Part shown: one piece after another, positions 43,832-53,024 of the stretch
How positions within the stretch are numbered: the first letter of the stretch is position 1
How the letters are laid out: the number at the start of each line of letters is the position of its first letter
Origin: an uncultured Prevotella sp.
GTDB taxonomy: Bacteria; Bacteroidota; Bacteroidia; Bacteroidales; Bacteroidaceae
Assembly (NCBI GenBank): GCA_900539625.1
Contig: UQCW01000004.1
Coordinates: 50,065 to 114,064 of the forward strand
DNA: 64,000 nucleotides
Direction of reading: 5' to 3'
Translations under genes and position numbers: made by a program
Notes under the pieces: generated by a model
Told to the model about the DNA's origin: nothing
The model's database searches: none
The model's input: the letters and a program-made list of their open reading frames with translations, nothing else

Positions 43832-44554
43832 CTAATTGTCAGGAAACAATGTGGCGCACGGAATGGATTTCGGGTTTCGCATGGCCCGTCTTAGGTATCC
43901 TTGTATGCACGGCTCATTGATGAAACTGCTTGGCGCGTTCTTAATGATGTCATTAATCTGCTTGGTGATAACTGGATAGGGATATTGGCTGAAAAGCCAA
44001 ATGAAACATCCGGGGCCGAGCGGGTTGTTATAGTTGTCTTTAATGAAATTCGTTTCCAGCGTCCTCACCTCGTTTGCAAGTTTTTCTGCTTTCGGGGCAA
44101 TAACGCGCCGTATGCTTTCTGGCGAGTGTCCTGCATGAATCATCCGCATGCACTTTTGGTCTAATTCCCATTGCTGGTTTTCGATGCGGTTTTTCTTCTG
44201 CATGAACTTGTATAACCTGTCATTCAAGGGGCCGCCGCTGATTCTTTGCCACACGTGGTCAACTTCAACGTTCAAGTCTCCGTTTTCCAGTACAACTGGC
44301 ATGATGCTTTCCTCTCCCATATATAATTGGGCCACAACAACGGAATCGACGTTGCTGAAAAAACTGAATCTGCCGTGAATCACTTCGCATGAGTCCAAAC
44401 TGGCCGTTGTGTATCCGTCTTGTGAAGTGCGCAGATACAGCATCCGTCCATCGAGGCTTGCAACGGTTGAATTTCCGGCGATGTTGCACTGGTCAGTGCA
44501 GGATACAACTGCGAGCAAGATGGTCAGTAATATGATGCAATATGTTTTGTTCAT
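43832..44554 (-). CDS. DUF4369-containing lipoprotein
   Basis: The 240-residue protein has a lipoprotein signal (MNKTYCIILLTILLAVVSC; Cys ~19). The N-terminal ~100 residues match the DUF4369 beta-sandwich (GRMLYLRTS, ATASLDSCEV-type turn here TTASLDSCEVIHGRFSF, and MPVVLENGDLNVEVD), which in larger Bacteroidetes proteins precedes a thioredoxin-like domain. Here the second half is helical without a CxxC pair, so it is not a thioredoxin. Probably an outer-membrane or periplasmic lipoprotein of unknown role. Confidence 0.8.
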   Translation of the reverse strand: MNKTYCIILLTILLAVVSCTDQCNIAGNSTVASLDGRMLYLRTSQDGYTTASLDSCEVIHGRFSFFSNVDSVVVAQLYMGEESIMPVVLENGDLNVEVDHVWQRISGGPLNDRLYKFMQKKNRIENQQWELDQKCMRMIHAGHSPESIRRVIAPKAEKLANEVRTLETNFIKDNYNNPLGPGCFIWLFSQYPYPVITKQINDIIKNAPSSFINEPCIQGYLRRAMRNPKSIPCATLFPDN

Positions 44555-44584
44555 GTCTGTAAATCCTCTGTTTTAATCTGCGTG

Positions 44585-44592
44585 CAAATATA
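44585..44592 (-). promoter_or_regulatory. -7 element for the DUF4369 gene
   Basis: TATATTTG on the minus strand, 31 bp before the start; no good -33 TTTG. Confidence 0.5.
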
Positions 44593-44873
44593 CGATGTTC
44601 TTTCGGCTTATCTTCTATCGGTTCTGTTAGAAAGAATAAAATAACGTTTTGGAATATGAAGCACTCCATGCTTTCCTGCATGATAAGCCGTTTTTTTGCC
44701 GGATGGGCATCCTTGGCCTTGAGCAAGCGCCCCTGGTGTAGTATTTGATTTAACCCAGAATCACATTTATTATAGAGCCCCCAATAACTTGTAGGCCTCT
44801 TTTCAATGGTGGGCGAAGCGTGTAGCCTACAAAAAATATCTTGAAAAGATATAACGTATCGGTTAATTTTGCG

Positions 44874-44881
44874 TAACTTTG
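44874..44881 (+). promoter_or_regulatory. -7 element for the thiE-like gene
   Basis: TAACTTTG, 28 bp before the ATG at 44909. The preceding 44600-44870 holds no gene, only a TTGTAGGC/GCCTACAA hairpin at 44790-44833. Confidence 0.55.
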
Positions 44882-44908
44882 CACTCATAAACAATATTGA
44901 GAGCCAGC

Positions 44909-45517
44909 ATGAAACTGATTCTTTTGACGATGCCCGATTTCTTTATAGAGGAACATCAAATACTGACAGCTTTATTTGATGAGGGACTTGAACTTTTGCA
45001 TTTACGGAAACCCGACTCGGAATCTGTATATTTGGAGCGCTTGTTGACTTTGATACCTGAAACGTATAGGAAGCGAATCGTGTTGCACGACCATTTCTAT
45101 CTTAAATCTGAGTACAATCTCGCGGGGATACACTTGAACAACAGGAATCCGTTGCCTCCCCAAAACTACAAAGGGCAAGTCAGTCGTTCCTGCCATTCGG
45201 CGGCGGAGGTTTTGCAATACAAAAAAAACTGTGACTATCTCTTCCTTTCGCCCATCTTCAACAGCATATCAAAAGAAGGCTATAAATCCAATTTTTCGCC
45301 AGATGAGCTCACTCTGTTGGCAAAGAAAAAGGTGATCGACAAAAAGGTCATGGCATTGGGCGGCATGAATGTCGAACATATCGCCCAGGCGAAGGATTAT
45401 GGGTTTGGAGGCGTTGTGGTGTTGGGTGACCTTTGGTGTCATTTCAATCGCCATAAAACGTCTGATTTCAAGGAGCTTATCAATCATTTTCGCAAGCTAA
45501 AAAAGGCGGCTGATTAA
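44909..45517 (+). CDS. Thiamine-phosphate synthase-like protein (ThiE/TenI)
   Basis: The 202-residue TIM-barrel protein belongs to the thiamine-phosphate synthase/TenI family. Visible are LLHLRKPDSES, IVLHDHFYLKSEYNLAGIHL, SRSCHSAAEV, LFLSPIFNSISKEGY (the TPS loop) and ALGGM near the end. Because no other thi gene is adjacent and the N-terminus is simplified, a TenI-like or thiamine-salvage role is as likely as true ThiE activity. It lies 37 bp upstream of prs, perhaps cotranscribed. Confidence 0.8.
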   Translation: MKLILLTMPDFFIEEHQILTALFDEGLELLHLRKPDSESVYLERLLTLIPETYRKRIVLHDHFYLKSEYNLAGIHLNNRNPLPPQNYKGQVSRSCHSAAEVLQYKKNCDYLFLSPIFNSISKEGYKSNFSPDELTLLAKKKVIDKKVMALGGMNVEHIAQAKDYGFGGVVVLGDLWCHFNRHKTSDFKELINHFRKLKKAAD

Positions 45518-45554
45518 TACAAGAAATAATTTCAACATCATAAGTTTCAAAACA

Positions 45555-46490
45555 ATGAGTACAAATTCTTACATGGTTTTCTCTGGTACCAACTCACGTT
45601 ACCTTGCCGAGAAAATCTGCGCTGAGCTGAATTGTCCGCTTGGAAAGATGACAACAACCACATTCGCTGACGGCGAGTTTGAAGTATGTTACGAAGAGTC
45701 CATCCGTGGCCGTGATGTGTTCCTCGTTCAGTCAACGTTCCCCAGTTCAGACAATTTGATGGAACTTCTGCTTATGATTGATGCTGCAAAGCGTGCCTCT
45801 GCTCATCACATCTGCGCTGTTATTCCATATTTTGGTTGGGCCCGTCAAGACCGCAAGAGCAAACCGCGTGTGTCAATCGGTGCTAAACTCGTGGCCGACT
45901 TGTTGAGCGTCGCTGGCATCAACCGCTTGATGACCATTGACCTCCATGCTGATCAAGAACAGGGTTTCTTCAATGTTCCTGTTGATCATCTCTACGCATC
46001 AACGGTCATGTTGCCGTATGTCAAGAGTTTGAATTTGCCAAATCTCTGTATTGCTACTCCTGACGTTGGCGGTTCAAAGCGTGCAGCCTCTTATGCAAAG
46101 TATCTCGGATGTCCTATGGTCATGTGCAACAAGAGCCGCAAGAAAGCCAACGAAGTGGCTGAAATGCAGATCATCGGCGACGTTACTGGCATGGACGTTG
46201 TGCTCGTTGACGATATTGTTGACACGGCCGGCACCATCACAAAGGCTGCCGACCTCATCATGAGCCGTGGCGCAAAGAGCGTGCGTGCCATCGCCAGCCA
46301 CTGCATCATGTCTGGCCCTGCTGATGAACGTGTTCAGGCTTCTGCCTTGGAAGAAATGGTGTTCACCGACAGCATTCCATATCGTGGCAACTGTCCGAAG
46401 GTGAAGGAACTCTCCGTGTCTGGCATGTTGGCTGAAACCATTCGCCGCGTGATGGAAAACGAGAGCATCTCTTCTCAATATCTCATCTAA
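45555..46490 (+). CDS. prs: Ribose-phosphate pyrophosphokinase
   Basis: The 311-residue enzyme makes PRPP from ribose 5-phosphate and ATP for nucleotide, His, Trp and NAD synthesis. It has the flexible loop region FGWARQDRKSKPRVSIGAKL, the metal/ATP site TIDLHADQEQGFFNVPVDHL, and the PRPP-binding motif VVLVDDIVDTAGTITKAA. Length is typical. A strong terminator follows. Confidence 0.96.
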   Translation: MSTNSYMVFSGTNSRYLAEKICAELNCPLGKMTTTTFADGEFEVCYEESIRGRDVFLVQSTFPSSDNLMELLLMIDAAKRASAHHICAVIPYFGWARQDRKSKPRVSIGAKLVADLLSVAGINRLMTIDLHADQEQGFFNVPVDHLYASTVMLPYVKSLNLPNLCIATPDVGGSKRAASYAKYLGCPMVMCNKSRKKANEVAEMQIIGDVTGMDVVLVDDIVDTAGTITKAADLIMSRGAKSVRAIASHCIMSGPADERVQASALEEMVFTDSIPYRGNCPKVKELSVSGMLAETIRRVMENESISSQYLI

Positions 46491-46533
46491 TGCGTATTCT
46501 CTAAGACCTGGCAACCCCAGGTGAATACAAATA

Positions 46534-46580
46534 AAAAACTCGTTGTGCGTCCACACGCGTGGATGAACAACGAGTTTTTT
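46534..46580. terminator. Terminator between prs and nrnA
   Basis: AAAAAACTCGTTGT pairs with ACAACGAGTTTTTT, with CCA/TGG inside; A and T tracts on both sides suit convergent genes. Confidence 0.9.
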
Positions 46581-46651
46581 GTTGTCTGATGTACAGTGGA
46601 CTATTATTAATAAGTAGGGAATTAATCTTTCACCATTACTTAAAAGCATTG

Positions 46652-47689
46652 CTAAAGCAAATCCTTAAACTCCTCAATGGCCCTTTCTGCAATTCTGACG
46701 GCGTTGTCCAAGGGAAACGGCAACTCCCCTCCCGAAGCGTTCAAATGTCCGCCGCCGTTAAAGAAAGCTTCAGCCATTTTGTTGCACGGAAAATCATCGA
46801 CAGAGCGAAGCGACACGCGGATAACGTCCCTCTCAGTATCTTCCCGCAGAGAGATGCTCAATTTCATGCCTCTCACTTGCAGAGGCATGTTGACCAATCC
46901 TTCAGCATCACCTCTGATGTAATGATATTCCCTCATTTCCTCGCGTGTGATGGTAAAGATAGAGGCCTTTTGGTTTTCGTAAAATTTCAGCTTGGAGTTT
47001 AAGACGTAGCCAACGAAGCGCAGGCGGTTTTCAGAGTAGTTGTTGTTGACGTTGCGGTAAATCTTGTCCTTGTCAATGCCCTTCTGCAGCAGCTGGCCGA
47101 TTATATAGTAGATTTCCGGCCTTTTTGATGCGTAGGTGAAGCTTCCCGTGTCCGTCATCATTCCCGTATAGATACATGCAGCGCCGCTCCGTGTCATTTG
47201 TTCATAGCCCCCCATCTGCCATATCAGCCGGAAAACGATTTCGCATGTTGAACATGCTTGCGGGTGAGAAACGACGAGCGAAGCCGCCTTCCTGTCGGGA
47301 TTGAGGTGATGGTCGATCATGATGCGCTTGCATTTCGAATGTGCAACGGCTTCCTGCATGTTCTGAAGCCGGTCTAAGGCACAGAAGTCGAGCATGAAAA
47401 TCAAGTCAGCTTCATTGATTTTGGCTTTCGCCTCCGTTTCCTTTCCGTCATAAAACATGATATCCCTGCTGCCAGGCATCCATCGCAGAAAATCGGGGAA
47501 AGCATTCGGCATTATGATTTGCGGGATTTTTCCCAAAGAACGCAGATAGTCAGCCAGTCCCAAAGACGACCCAACGGCGTCTCCGTCCGGACTCCTGTGG
47601 GCGCAAATGACGATGTGCCGGGCGTCGTGAAGCAATTTAATCAGTTCGACCACTTCATGTTGCGTGATCACTGGAGAAATCTGTATCAT
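46652..47689 (-). CDS. nrnA: DHH-family oligoribonuclease/pAp phosphatase
   Basis: The 345-residue protein has a DHH domain (ICAHRSPDGDAVGSSLGLAD, MLDFCALDRL, RIMIDHHLNPD) and a C-terminal DHHA1 domain (MAEAFFNGGGHLNASGGELP with GGGH). NrnA degrades nanoRNAs and dephosphorylates 3'-phosphoadenosine 5'-phosphate in bacteria without Orn. It is cytosolic. It stands on the same strand as rpe, 88 bp downstream of it. Confidence 0.9.
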   Translation of the reverse strand: MIQISPVITQHEVVELIKLLHDARHIVICAHRSPDGDAVGSSLGLADYLRSLGKIPQIIMPNAFPDFLRWMPGSRDIMFYDGKETEAKAKINEADLIFMLDFCALDRLQNMQEAVAHSKCKRIMIDHHLNPDRKAASLVVSHPQACSTCEIVFRLIWQMGGYEQMTRSGAACIYTGMMTDTGSFTYASKRPEIYYIIGQLLQKGIDKDKIYRNVNNNYSENRLRFVGYVLNSKLKFYENQKASIFTITREEMREYHYIRGDAEGLVNMPLQVRGMKLSISLREDTERDVIRVSLRSVDDFPCNKMAEAFFNGGGHLNASGGELPFPLDNAVRIAERAIEEFKDLL

Positions 47690-47777
47690 TTGTTTTTCGA
47701 TTAAGTGGTTGGCTTGGATGGGCGTGGGGCATGTCAGTTTCCTCCCATCTGATTTTTCCTTTCAGCGTGCCGCATCC

Positions 47778-48431
47778 TTATCGGCTGAGCGCTTTCAGCG
47801 CCTTAATCTCTTCTTCCGGATCTTCAGCTCCAAAGATGGCACTTCCGGCAACGAGAACGTCGGCCCCTGCTTTAACCAGTTTCTCGCCAGTCTTTCGGTT
47901 GACGCCGCCGTCGATTTCGATGAGGGCTTTTGAATTGTGGCTGTCAATGAGTTCGCGGAGCCTGGCCGTTTTTTCAACGCCATGCTCAATGAATTTCTGT
48001 CCGCCGAATCCGGGATTGACCGTCATCAGCATCACGAGGTCCAAGTCTTCAATGATTTCTTCCAAAAGGCAGACAGGCGTGTGCGGGTTCAGCGTGACGC
48101 CAGCCAGCATCCCCTCGTTTTTGATTTCCTGAATGGTGCGGTGCAGATGCGTGCACGCTTCGTAGTGCACATTCATGACATGCGCCCCCAAGGCCTTCAC
48201 CTGTTTCAGGAATTTCTCAGGCTGCTGAATCATGAGATGAACGTCCAGCGGTTTTGTCGCAACCCGCGCCATCGCTTCCATGACAGGGAAGCCGAATGAG
48301 ATATTCGGCACAAACACGCCGTCCATGACATCAAGATGATACCAGTCGGCCTCACTTTTGTTGAGCATTTCTATGTCGCGGCCGAGATTGGCAAAGTCAG
48401 CCGAAAGCAGAGAGGGAGATATTAAAGGCAT
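47778..48431 (-). CDS. rpe: Ribulose-phosphate 3-epimerase
   Basis: The 217-residue pentose-phosphate enzyme interconverts ribulose 5-phosphate and xylulose 5-phosphate. From the ATG at 48431 it begins MPLISPSLLSADFANLGRD, the normal family start; a longer in-frame start at 48596 adds 55 unrelated residues. Active-site segments are YHLDVMDGVFVPNISFG, VHLMIQQPEKFL, MLMTVNPGFGGQKFIE and IEIDGGVN. The upstream 48432-48772 region holds a short palindrome (GCTTCG/CGAAGC) and no gene. Confidence 0.96.
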   Translation of the reverse strand: MPLISPSLLSADFANLGRDIEMLNKSEADWYHLDVMDGVFVPNISFGFPVMEAMARVATKPLDVHLMIQQPEKFLKQVKALGAHVMNVHYEACTHLHRTIQEIKNEGMLAGVTLNPHTPVCLLEEIIEDLDLVMLMTVNPGFGGQKFIEHGVEKTARLRELIDSHNSKALIEIDGGVNRKTGEKLVKAGADVLVAGSAIFGAEDPEEEIKALKALSR

Positions 48432-48772
48432 ATATGATTTTATTTTTTGCGAGGCGCTTCGAAAATCCCGAAGCATCCCTTGTGTGTTATGGGTAAATCG
48501 TTTTTGTTCCGAGTTTGGCAGTGTGGCAGGGAGTGCGCCGCCATTGAAGTCTTCGTGCAGAAGATGTTTTTCTCTTTGGCGTTGACCACTTACCACTTAT
48601 CTGCAAAGTTAATAATTTTTGGGAGACCCGCAGCCAATACCGCCATAGAAAAATCAGAATCCGCTTTTCGCTCCACATCCAGCGTACTACAAAATCCATA
48701 TATAATTTCCATCATTCGAATTAAAATTGTAATTTCGCAATTGAAAAGAAAATCTCAAAACAAATATATTCT

Positions 48773-50539
48773 ATGTATAGAACAAAAACATGCGGAGAAC
48801 TTCGCCTGTCGAATGTCAATGAAGAAGTGACCTTGGCCGGTTGGGTTCAACGAAGCCGCAAGATGGGAGGTATGACCTTTGTGGATCTTCGCGACAGATA
48901 TGGCATAACCCAGTTAGTGTTTAACGAAGAAACCGACGCCGATTTGTGTGCCCAGGCCAACAAGTTGGGTCGTGAATATGTTATTCAGGTAGTTGGTCGC
49001 GTGAGCGAGCGCTATGCCAAAAACGACAAGATTCCGACAGGGGAAATTGAGATTATCGTGTCAAGCCTGACCGTTTTGAACGCATCAGACGTACCTCCGT
49101 TCACGATTGAGGAAAACACGGACGGTGGCGACGATTTGAGAATGAAATACCGTTACCTCGACCTTCGCCGTTCAAATGTACGTGCGAATTTGGAGTTGCG
49201 CCACAAGTTTTGCTTGGCCGTTCGCCATTTCCTTGACTCAAAAGGCTTCTTGGAGATAGAAACGCCAGTTCTTGTCGGGTCCACTCCCGAAGGCGCACGC
49301 GACTTCATCGTGCCTTCCCGCATGAATCCCGGTCAATTTTACGCGCTGCCCCAGAGTCCGCAGACGCTGAAGCAGCTCTTGATGGTTGCGGGAATGGACC
49401 GCTATTTCCAGATTGTCAAGTGCTTTCGTGATGAAGACCTGCGTGCCGATCGCCAGCCGGAGTTCACGCAGATCGACTGCGAGATGTCGTTCGTTGAGCA
49501 AGACGACATCATCTCCCTCTTTGAAGAGATGGCCAAACATCTCTTTAAGGAAGTCCGCGGATACGACTTGGGCGATGCCCCCTTCCTGCGCTTGCCGTGG
49601 AGCGAAGCCATGCGTCGTTTTGGTTCCGACAAGCCCGACATGCGTTTCGGCATGGAGTTTGTTGAATTGATGGACGTGCTCAAAAATACGGGAAGTTTCG
49701 GTGTTTTCAATGAAGCAGAATACATCGGCGGTATCTGTGCAGAAGGATGTGCCAGCTATACGCGCAAGCAGCTCGACCAACTGACGGATTTCGTTAAATC
49801 CTCGCAGATTGGTGCAAAGGGCCTCGTTTATGCACGTGTCAATGAAGACGGAACCATCAAGAGTTCTGTCGACAAATTCTATGAGCAGGCCACGCTCAAG
49901 GCCGTGGCCGACAAGATGTCGGCAAAACCCGGCGATTTGCTGTTGATTCTCTCTGGCGACAACGCCATGAAAACGCGCAAGCAGCTTTGCGAGTTGCGTC
50001 TGGAAATGGGTAGCCGTTTGGGACTCCGCGACAAAAACAAGTTCGCCCTGCTTTGGGTTGTCGACTTCCCCATGTTTGAATGGAGCGAAGAAGAAGGTCG
50101 CCTGATGGCCATGCACCATCCCTTCACCTCGCCGAAGCCCTGCGACATCCCCAAGCTGGACACAGACCCCGCAAGCGTCTTGGCAGATGCCTACGACATG
50201 GTTTGCAACGGCGTTGAAGTCGGCGGCGGCAGCATCAGAATCCATGATGCCGTGCTTCAGGCAAAGATTTTCAAGGTATTGGGCTTCACCCCCGAGCGTG
50301 CGCAAGAGCAGTTTGGCTTCCTGATGAACGCCTTCAAATACGGAGCACCCCCTCATGGCGGCCTCGCCTATGGTCTCGACAGATGGGTCTCATTGTTCGC
50401 TGGTCTCGACAGCATCCGCGATTGCATAGCGTTCCCCAAAAACAATTCCGGACGCGACGTCATGCTTGACGCCCCGTCGCGCGTTGACCAGAAGCAGCTC
50501 GACGAACTCTCTCTGGACATCAGACCCTTGAATAAATAA
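48773..50539 (+). CDS. aspS: Aspartyl-tRNA synthetase
   Basis: The 588-residue class IIb synthetase has an N-terminal OB-fold anticodon-binding domain (~1-110: [20 protein letters not shown]), a catalytic domain with [16 protein letters not shown], motif 2 [20 protein letters not shown], the bacterial GAD insertion (~290-420), and motif 3 [20 protein letters not shown]. Length is typical of bacterial AspRS. It is monocistronic, followed by a MITE-like element. Confidence 0.97.
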   Translation: MYRTKTCGELRLSNVNEEVTLAGWVQRSRKMGGMTFVDLRDRYGITQLVFNEETDADLCAQANKLGREYVIQVVGRVSERYAKNDKIPTGEIEIIVSSLTVLNASDVPPFTIEENTDGGDDLRMKYRYLDLRRSNVRANLELRHKFCLAVRHFLDSKGFLEIETPVLVGSTPEGARDFIVPSRMNPGQFYALPQSPQTLKQLLMVAGMDRYFQIVKCFRDEDLRADRQPEFTQIDCEMSFVEQDDIISLFEEMAKHLFKEVRGYDLGDAPFLRLPWSEAMRRFGSDKPDMRFGMEFVELMDVLKNTGSFGVFNEAEYIGGICAEGCASYTRKQLDQLTDFVKSSQIGAKGLVYARVNEDGTIKSSVDKFYEQATLKAVADKMSAKPGDLLLILSGDNAMKTRKQLCELRLEMGSRLGLRDKNKFALLWVVDFPMFEWSEEEGRLMAMHHPFTSPKPCDIPKLDTDPASVLADAYDMVCNGVEVGGGSIRIHDAVLQAKIFKVLGFTPERAQEQFGFLMNAFKYGAPPHGGLAYGLDRWVSLFAGLDSIRDCIAFPKNNSGRDVMLDAPSRVDQKQLDELSLDIRPLNK

Positions 50540-50589
50540 TAATGGGAGAACCAACCACCACCACACACCACAGGTAATGGTGAAAGAAA

Positions 50590-50655
50590 AAGTAGGTAGT
50601 CAGAATTATTTTATATATGCCAGGCGCATTATTCTTTAATTTTGACTACCTACTT
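50590..50655. mobile_element. MITE-like element, copy 5 (66 bp)
   Basis: Left AAGTAGGTAGTCAGAATTA (from 50590) and right TAATTTTGACTACCTACTT (to 50655) form a near-perfect 19-bp inverted pair. It is the shortest, cleanest copy; almost all of it is terminal repeat. It lies between aspS and nadE, 40 bp before the nadE start. Confidence 0.75.
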
Positions 50656-50695
50656 ATGTTTCAAGACATCATAAGCCCTCTCTAAACGTGAACAA

Positions 50696-52645
50696 ATGAA
50701 ATATGGTTATTTGAAGGTAGCCTCCGCGGTGCCGAAAATTGAAATTGCAGATTGTCATTACAACACGAGCCAGATAGAAAATTTCATGGCCAAGGCAGAA
50801 GGTCTCGGCGCAGAAATCATTGTCTTTCCCGAACTTTGCGTGACGGGCTATAGCTGCCAAGACCTTTTCCAGCAGCAGCTATTGTTGGAAAAAGCAGAAG
50901 CCTCTCTGCTCCGCCTGATGGAGTTTAGCCGCAATCTGAAAATCGTCACCATCATTGGCGTCCCCTTGTCCCACAAAGGGCGACTCTTCAACCTGGCGGC
51001 AGTTTTGCAACACGGCAAGCTCCACGGTTTTGTTCCCAAGACCTATCTGCCGAATTACAAAGAATTCTATGAGCAACGCTGGTTCTCCTCCGGCGCCGAC
51101 ATCCGCGAGGGCGAAACCCTCAAGTTTTGCGGCCAAAACGTCCCCATCAGCCCCCGCCTTGTCTTTTCGTTTTCCGATATGAAGTTCGGCATCGAGCTTT
51201 GTGAAGACCTCTGGGCGCCCAATCCCCCCAGCACCGCCCTGTCGCTCTCTGGCGCAGAAGTCATTTTCAATCTCAGCGCCAGCAACGAGCAGGTCGGGAA
51301 GTCGGGCTACCTCGAAGACCTCATCCGCATCCATAGCGCACAATGTATCTCCGGATACGTATATAGCGGGGCAGGGTGGGGCGAGAGCTCGCAAGACCTC
51401 GTCTATGGTGGTCGCATCTATGTGGCAGAAAACGGGCGCATGCTCAAGTGTGGCGAGCGCTTCCTGATGGACGAGCAGATGGTCATGTCGGAAATCGACG
51501 TTGAATATCTGAGAAACGAGCGTCGCGTCAACACCTCCTTCCGTGCCGCCTGCGGTGCCCTCCGGGAAACATACACCGAGATTGAACTCGAGCCCGCCGT
51601 CGCGTCAGACCGCGAGTTTGAACTCCACAGAGCCGTCAACCCCCTTCCATTCGTCCCCCGTGGAAAAGAACTGGGCGAGCGGTGTGAAGAAATCCTCTGC
51701 ATGCAGTCGGAAGGATTGTGCAAACGCATCGCCCACACCCATGCCCAAACCGTTGTCCTCGGCATCAGCGGCGGCTTGGATTCCACGTTGGCTCTCCTCG
51801 TCTGCGTCCATGCCTTCGACCGCCTCGGGCTCGACCGTAGAGGCATCATCGGAATCACCATGCCCGGCTTCGGCACCACCGACCGCACCTACACAAACGC
51901 CGTCAACCTCATGAAGAGCCTGGGCGTGACCATTCGCGAAATCAGCATCGCCGAAGCATGTAAGCAACATTTCAAAGACCTGGGCCACGACATCAGCAAC
52001 CACAACGTCGTCTATGAAAACGGGCAGGCCCGTGAACGCACCCAAATTCTCATGGACGCAGCCAACCAGATGAACGGCCTCGTCGTTGGCACGGGCGATT
52101 TGAGTGAACTCGCGCTCGGATGGGCCACCTACAACGGCGACCACATGAGTATGTACGGCGTCAACGCCAGCATCCCCAAAACCCTCGTCAGGCATCTCGT
52201 TGAATGGGTGGCGATGAACGTCGTCAACGAATACAGCCGCGAAACCCTCCTCGACATCATCGACACGCCAATCAGTCCCGAACTCATCCCCGCCGATGAG
52301 CAAGGCCAGATCACGCAGAAGACAGAAGACCTCGTTGGCCCCTACGAGCTCCACGACTTCTTCCTCTATCAGGTCCTCCGAAACGGCTTCCGTCCCTCAA
52401 AAATCTTCTTCCTGGCGAAAAAGGCATTTAGCCATACCGACGGCCAGACGGGAGAATATTCAGACGATGTCATAAAACATTGGCTCAAAACGTTTTTTAG
52501 GCGTTTCTTCGCGCAGCAGTTTAAGCGCAGCTGCCTCCCCGACGGTCCCAAAGTGGGGAGTTGCTGCCTAAGTCCGCGAGGCGACTGGCGCATGCCGAGC
52601 GACGCCTCGTCGAGAGAATGGATGGACGAGTGCGAGAATCTGTAG
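50696..52645 (+). CDS. nadE: Glutamine-dependent NAD+ synthetase
   Basis: The 649-residue two-domain enzyme amidates nicotinic acid adenine dinucleotide. The N-terminal nitrilase-like glutaminase (~1-300) has the Glu in VFPELCVTGYS, the Lys in YLPNYKEFYE and the nucleophile Cys in GIELCEDLWAP; the synthetase part has the P-loop LGISGGLDSTLALLV, VGTGDLSELALGW and the DLVGPYELHDFFLY end. Length fits the long-form (NadE2) type. Codon use becomes strongly C-ending through this gene. Confidence 0.96.
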   Translation: MKYGYLKVASAVPKIEIADCHYNTSQIENFMAKAEGLGAEIIVFPELCVTGYSCQDLFQQQLLLEKAEASLLRLMEFSRNLKIVTIIGVPLSHKGRLFNLAAVLQHGKLHGFVPKTYLPNYKEFYEQRWFSSGADIREGETLKFCGQNVPISPRLVFSFSDMKFGIELCEDLWAPNPPSTALSLSGAEVIFNLSASNEQVGKSGYLEDLIRIHSAQCISGYVYSGAGWGESSQDLVYGGRIYVAENGRMLKCGERFLMDEQMVMSEIDVEYLRNERRVNTSFRAACGALRETYTEIELEPAVASDREFELHRAVNPLPFVPRGKELGERCEEILCMQSEGLCKRIAHTHAQTVVLGISGGLDSTLALLVCVHAFDRLGLDRRGIIGITMPGFGTTDRTYTNAVNLMKSLGVTIREISIAEACKQHFKDLGHDISNHNVVYENGQARERTQILMDAANQMNGLVVGTGDLSELALGWATYNGDHMSMYGVNASIPKTLVRHLVEWVAMNVVNEYSRETLLDIIDTPISPELIPADEQGQITQKTEDLVGPYELHDFFLYQVLRNGFRPSKIFFLAKKAFSHTDGQTGEYSDDVIKHWLKTFFRRFFAQQFKRSCLPDGPKVGSCCLSPRGDWRMPSDASSREWMDECENL

Positions 52646-52654
52646 CCACTGCGC

Positions 52655-52935
52655 GTTTTTGAGTCAAATAACATGGCGGCGAAGCATGCGCACATGATAA
52701 ACGAACAAAGTGCGAAAAGGAGCGCCCTGAAAGGGCAGTCAGTTCATAGCCCAGGGCAACACCCTGGGTATCAGCGTATAAACGCCTACGCCCTGTAAGG
52801 GCAAAAGTATAGGCGAACGATTGATTTTTACTTTTGCCCTACAGGGCGTAGGGATTGGGAACATGGCATCCAGGGCGCCAGCCTGGGCTACGGACTTGCT
52901 GGGCTTTCAGCCCCGTGCAGGGCCGCAGACAAGGC
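52655..52935. repeat. REP-like palindrome cluster between nadE and dnaG
   Basis: A header resembling TTTTGAGTCAAATAACATGG is followed by GCCCTGAAAGGGC (52724-52736), CCCAGGGCAACACCCTGGG, and a large palindrome whose arms (52787-52809 and 52829-52850) match over ~22 bp, each built on GCCCTGTAAGGGC. Further stems (CCAGGGCGCCAGCCTGGG) run to ~52930. The same header and CCCTGAAAGGG / CCCTGTAAGGG units recur at 62793-62970. No gene lies in 52646-53024. Confidence 0.8.
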
Positions 52936-53024
52936 TTTTTTCGCACAATCCCCCACCTACTTCTCATATTTGAATTTTTGCCTCCCCTGGCACGCCCCCT
53001 TGATTTTTTGAAATCCGAAAAAGA

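Noticed and set aside
49238..50356. 372-codon minus-strand ORF
   Set aside because: It is the antisense of aspS, whose class II motifs are clear on the plus strand.
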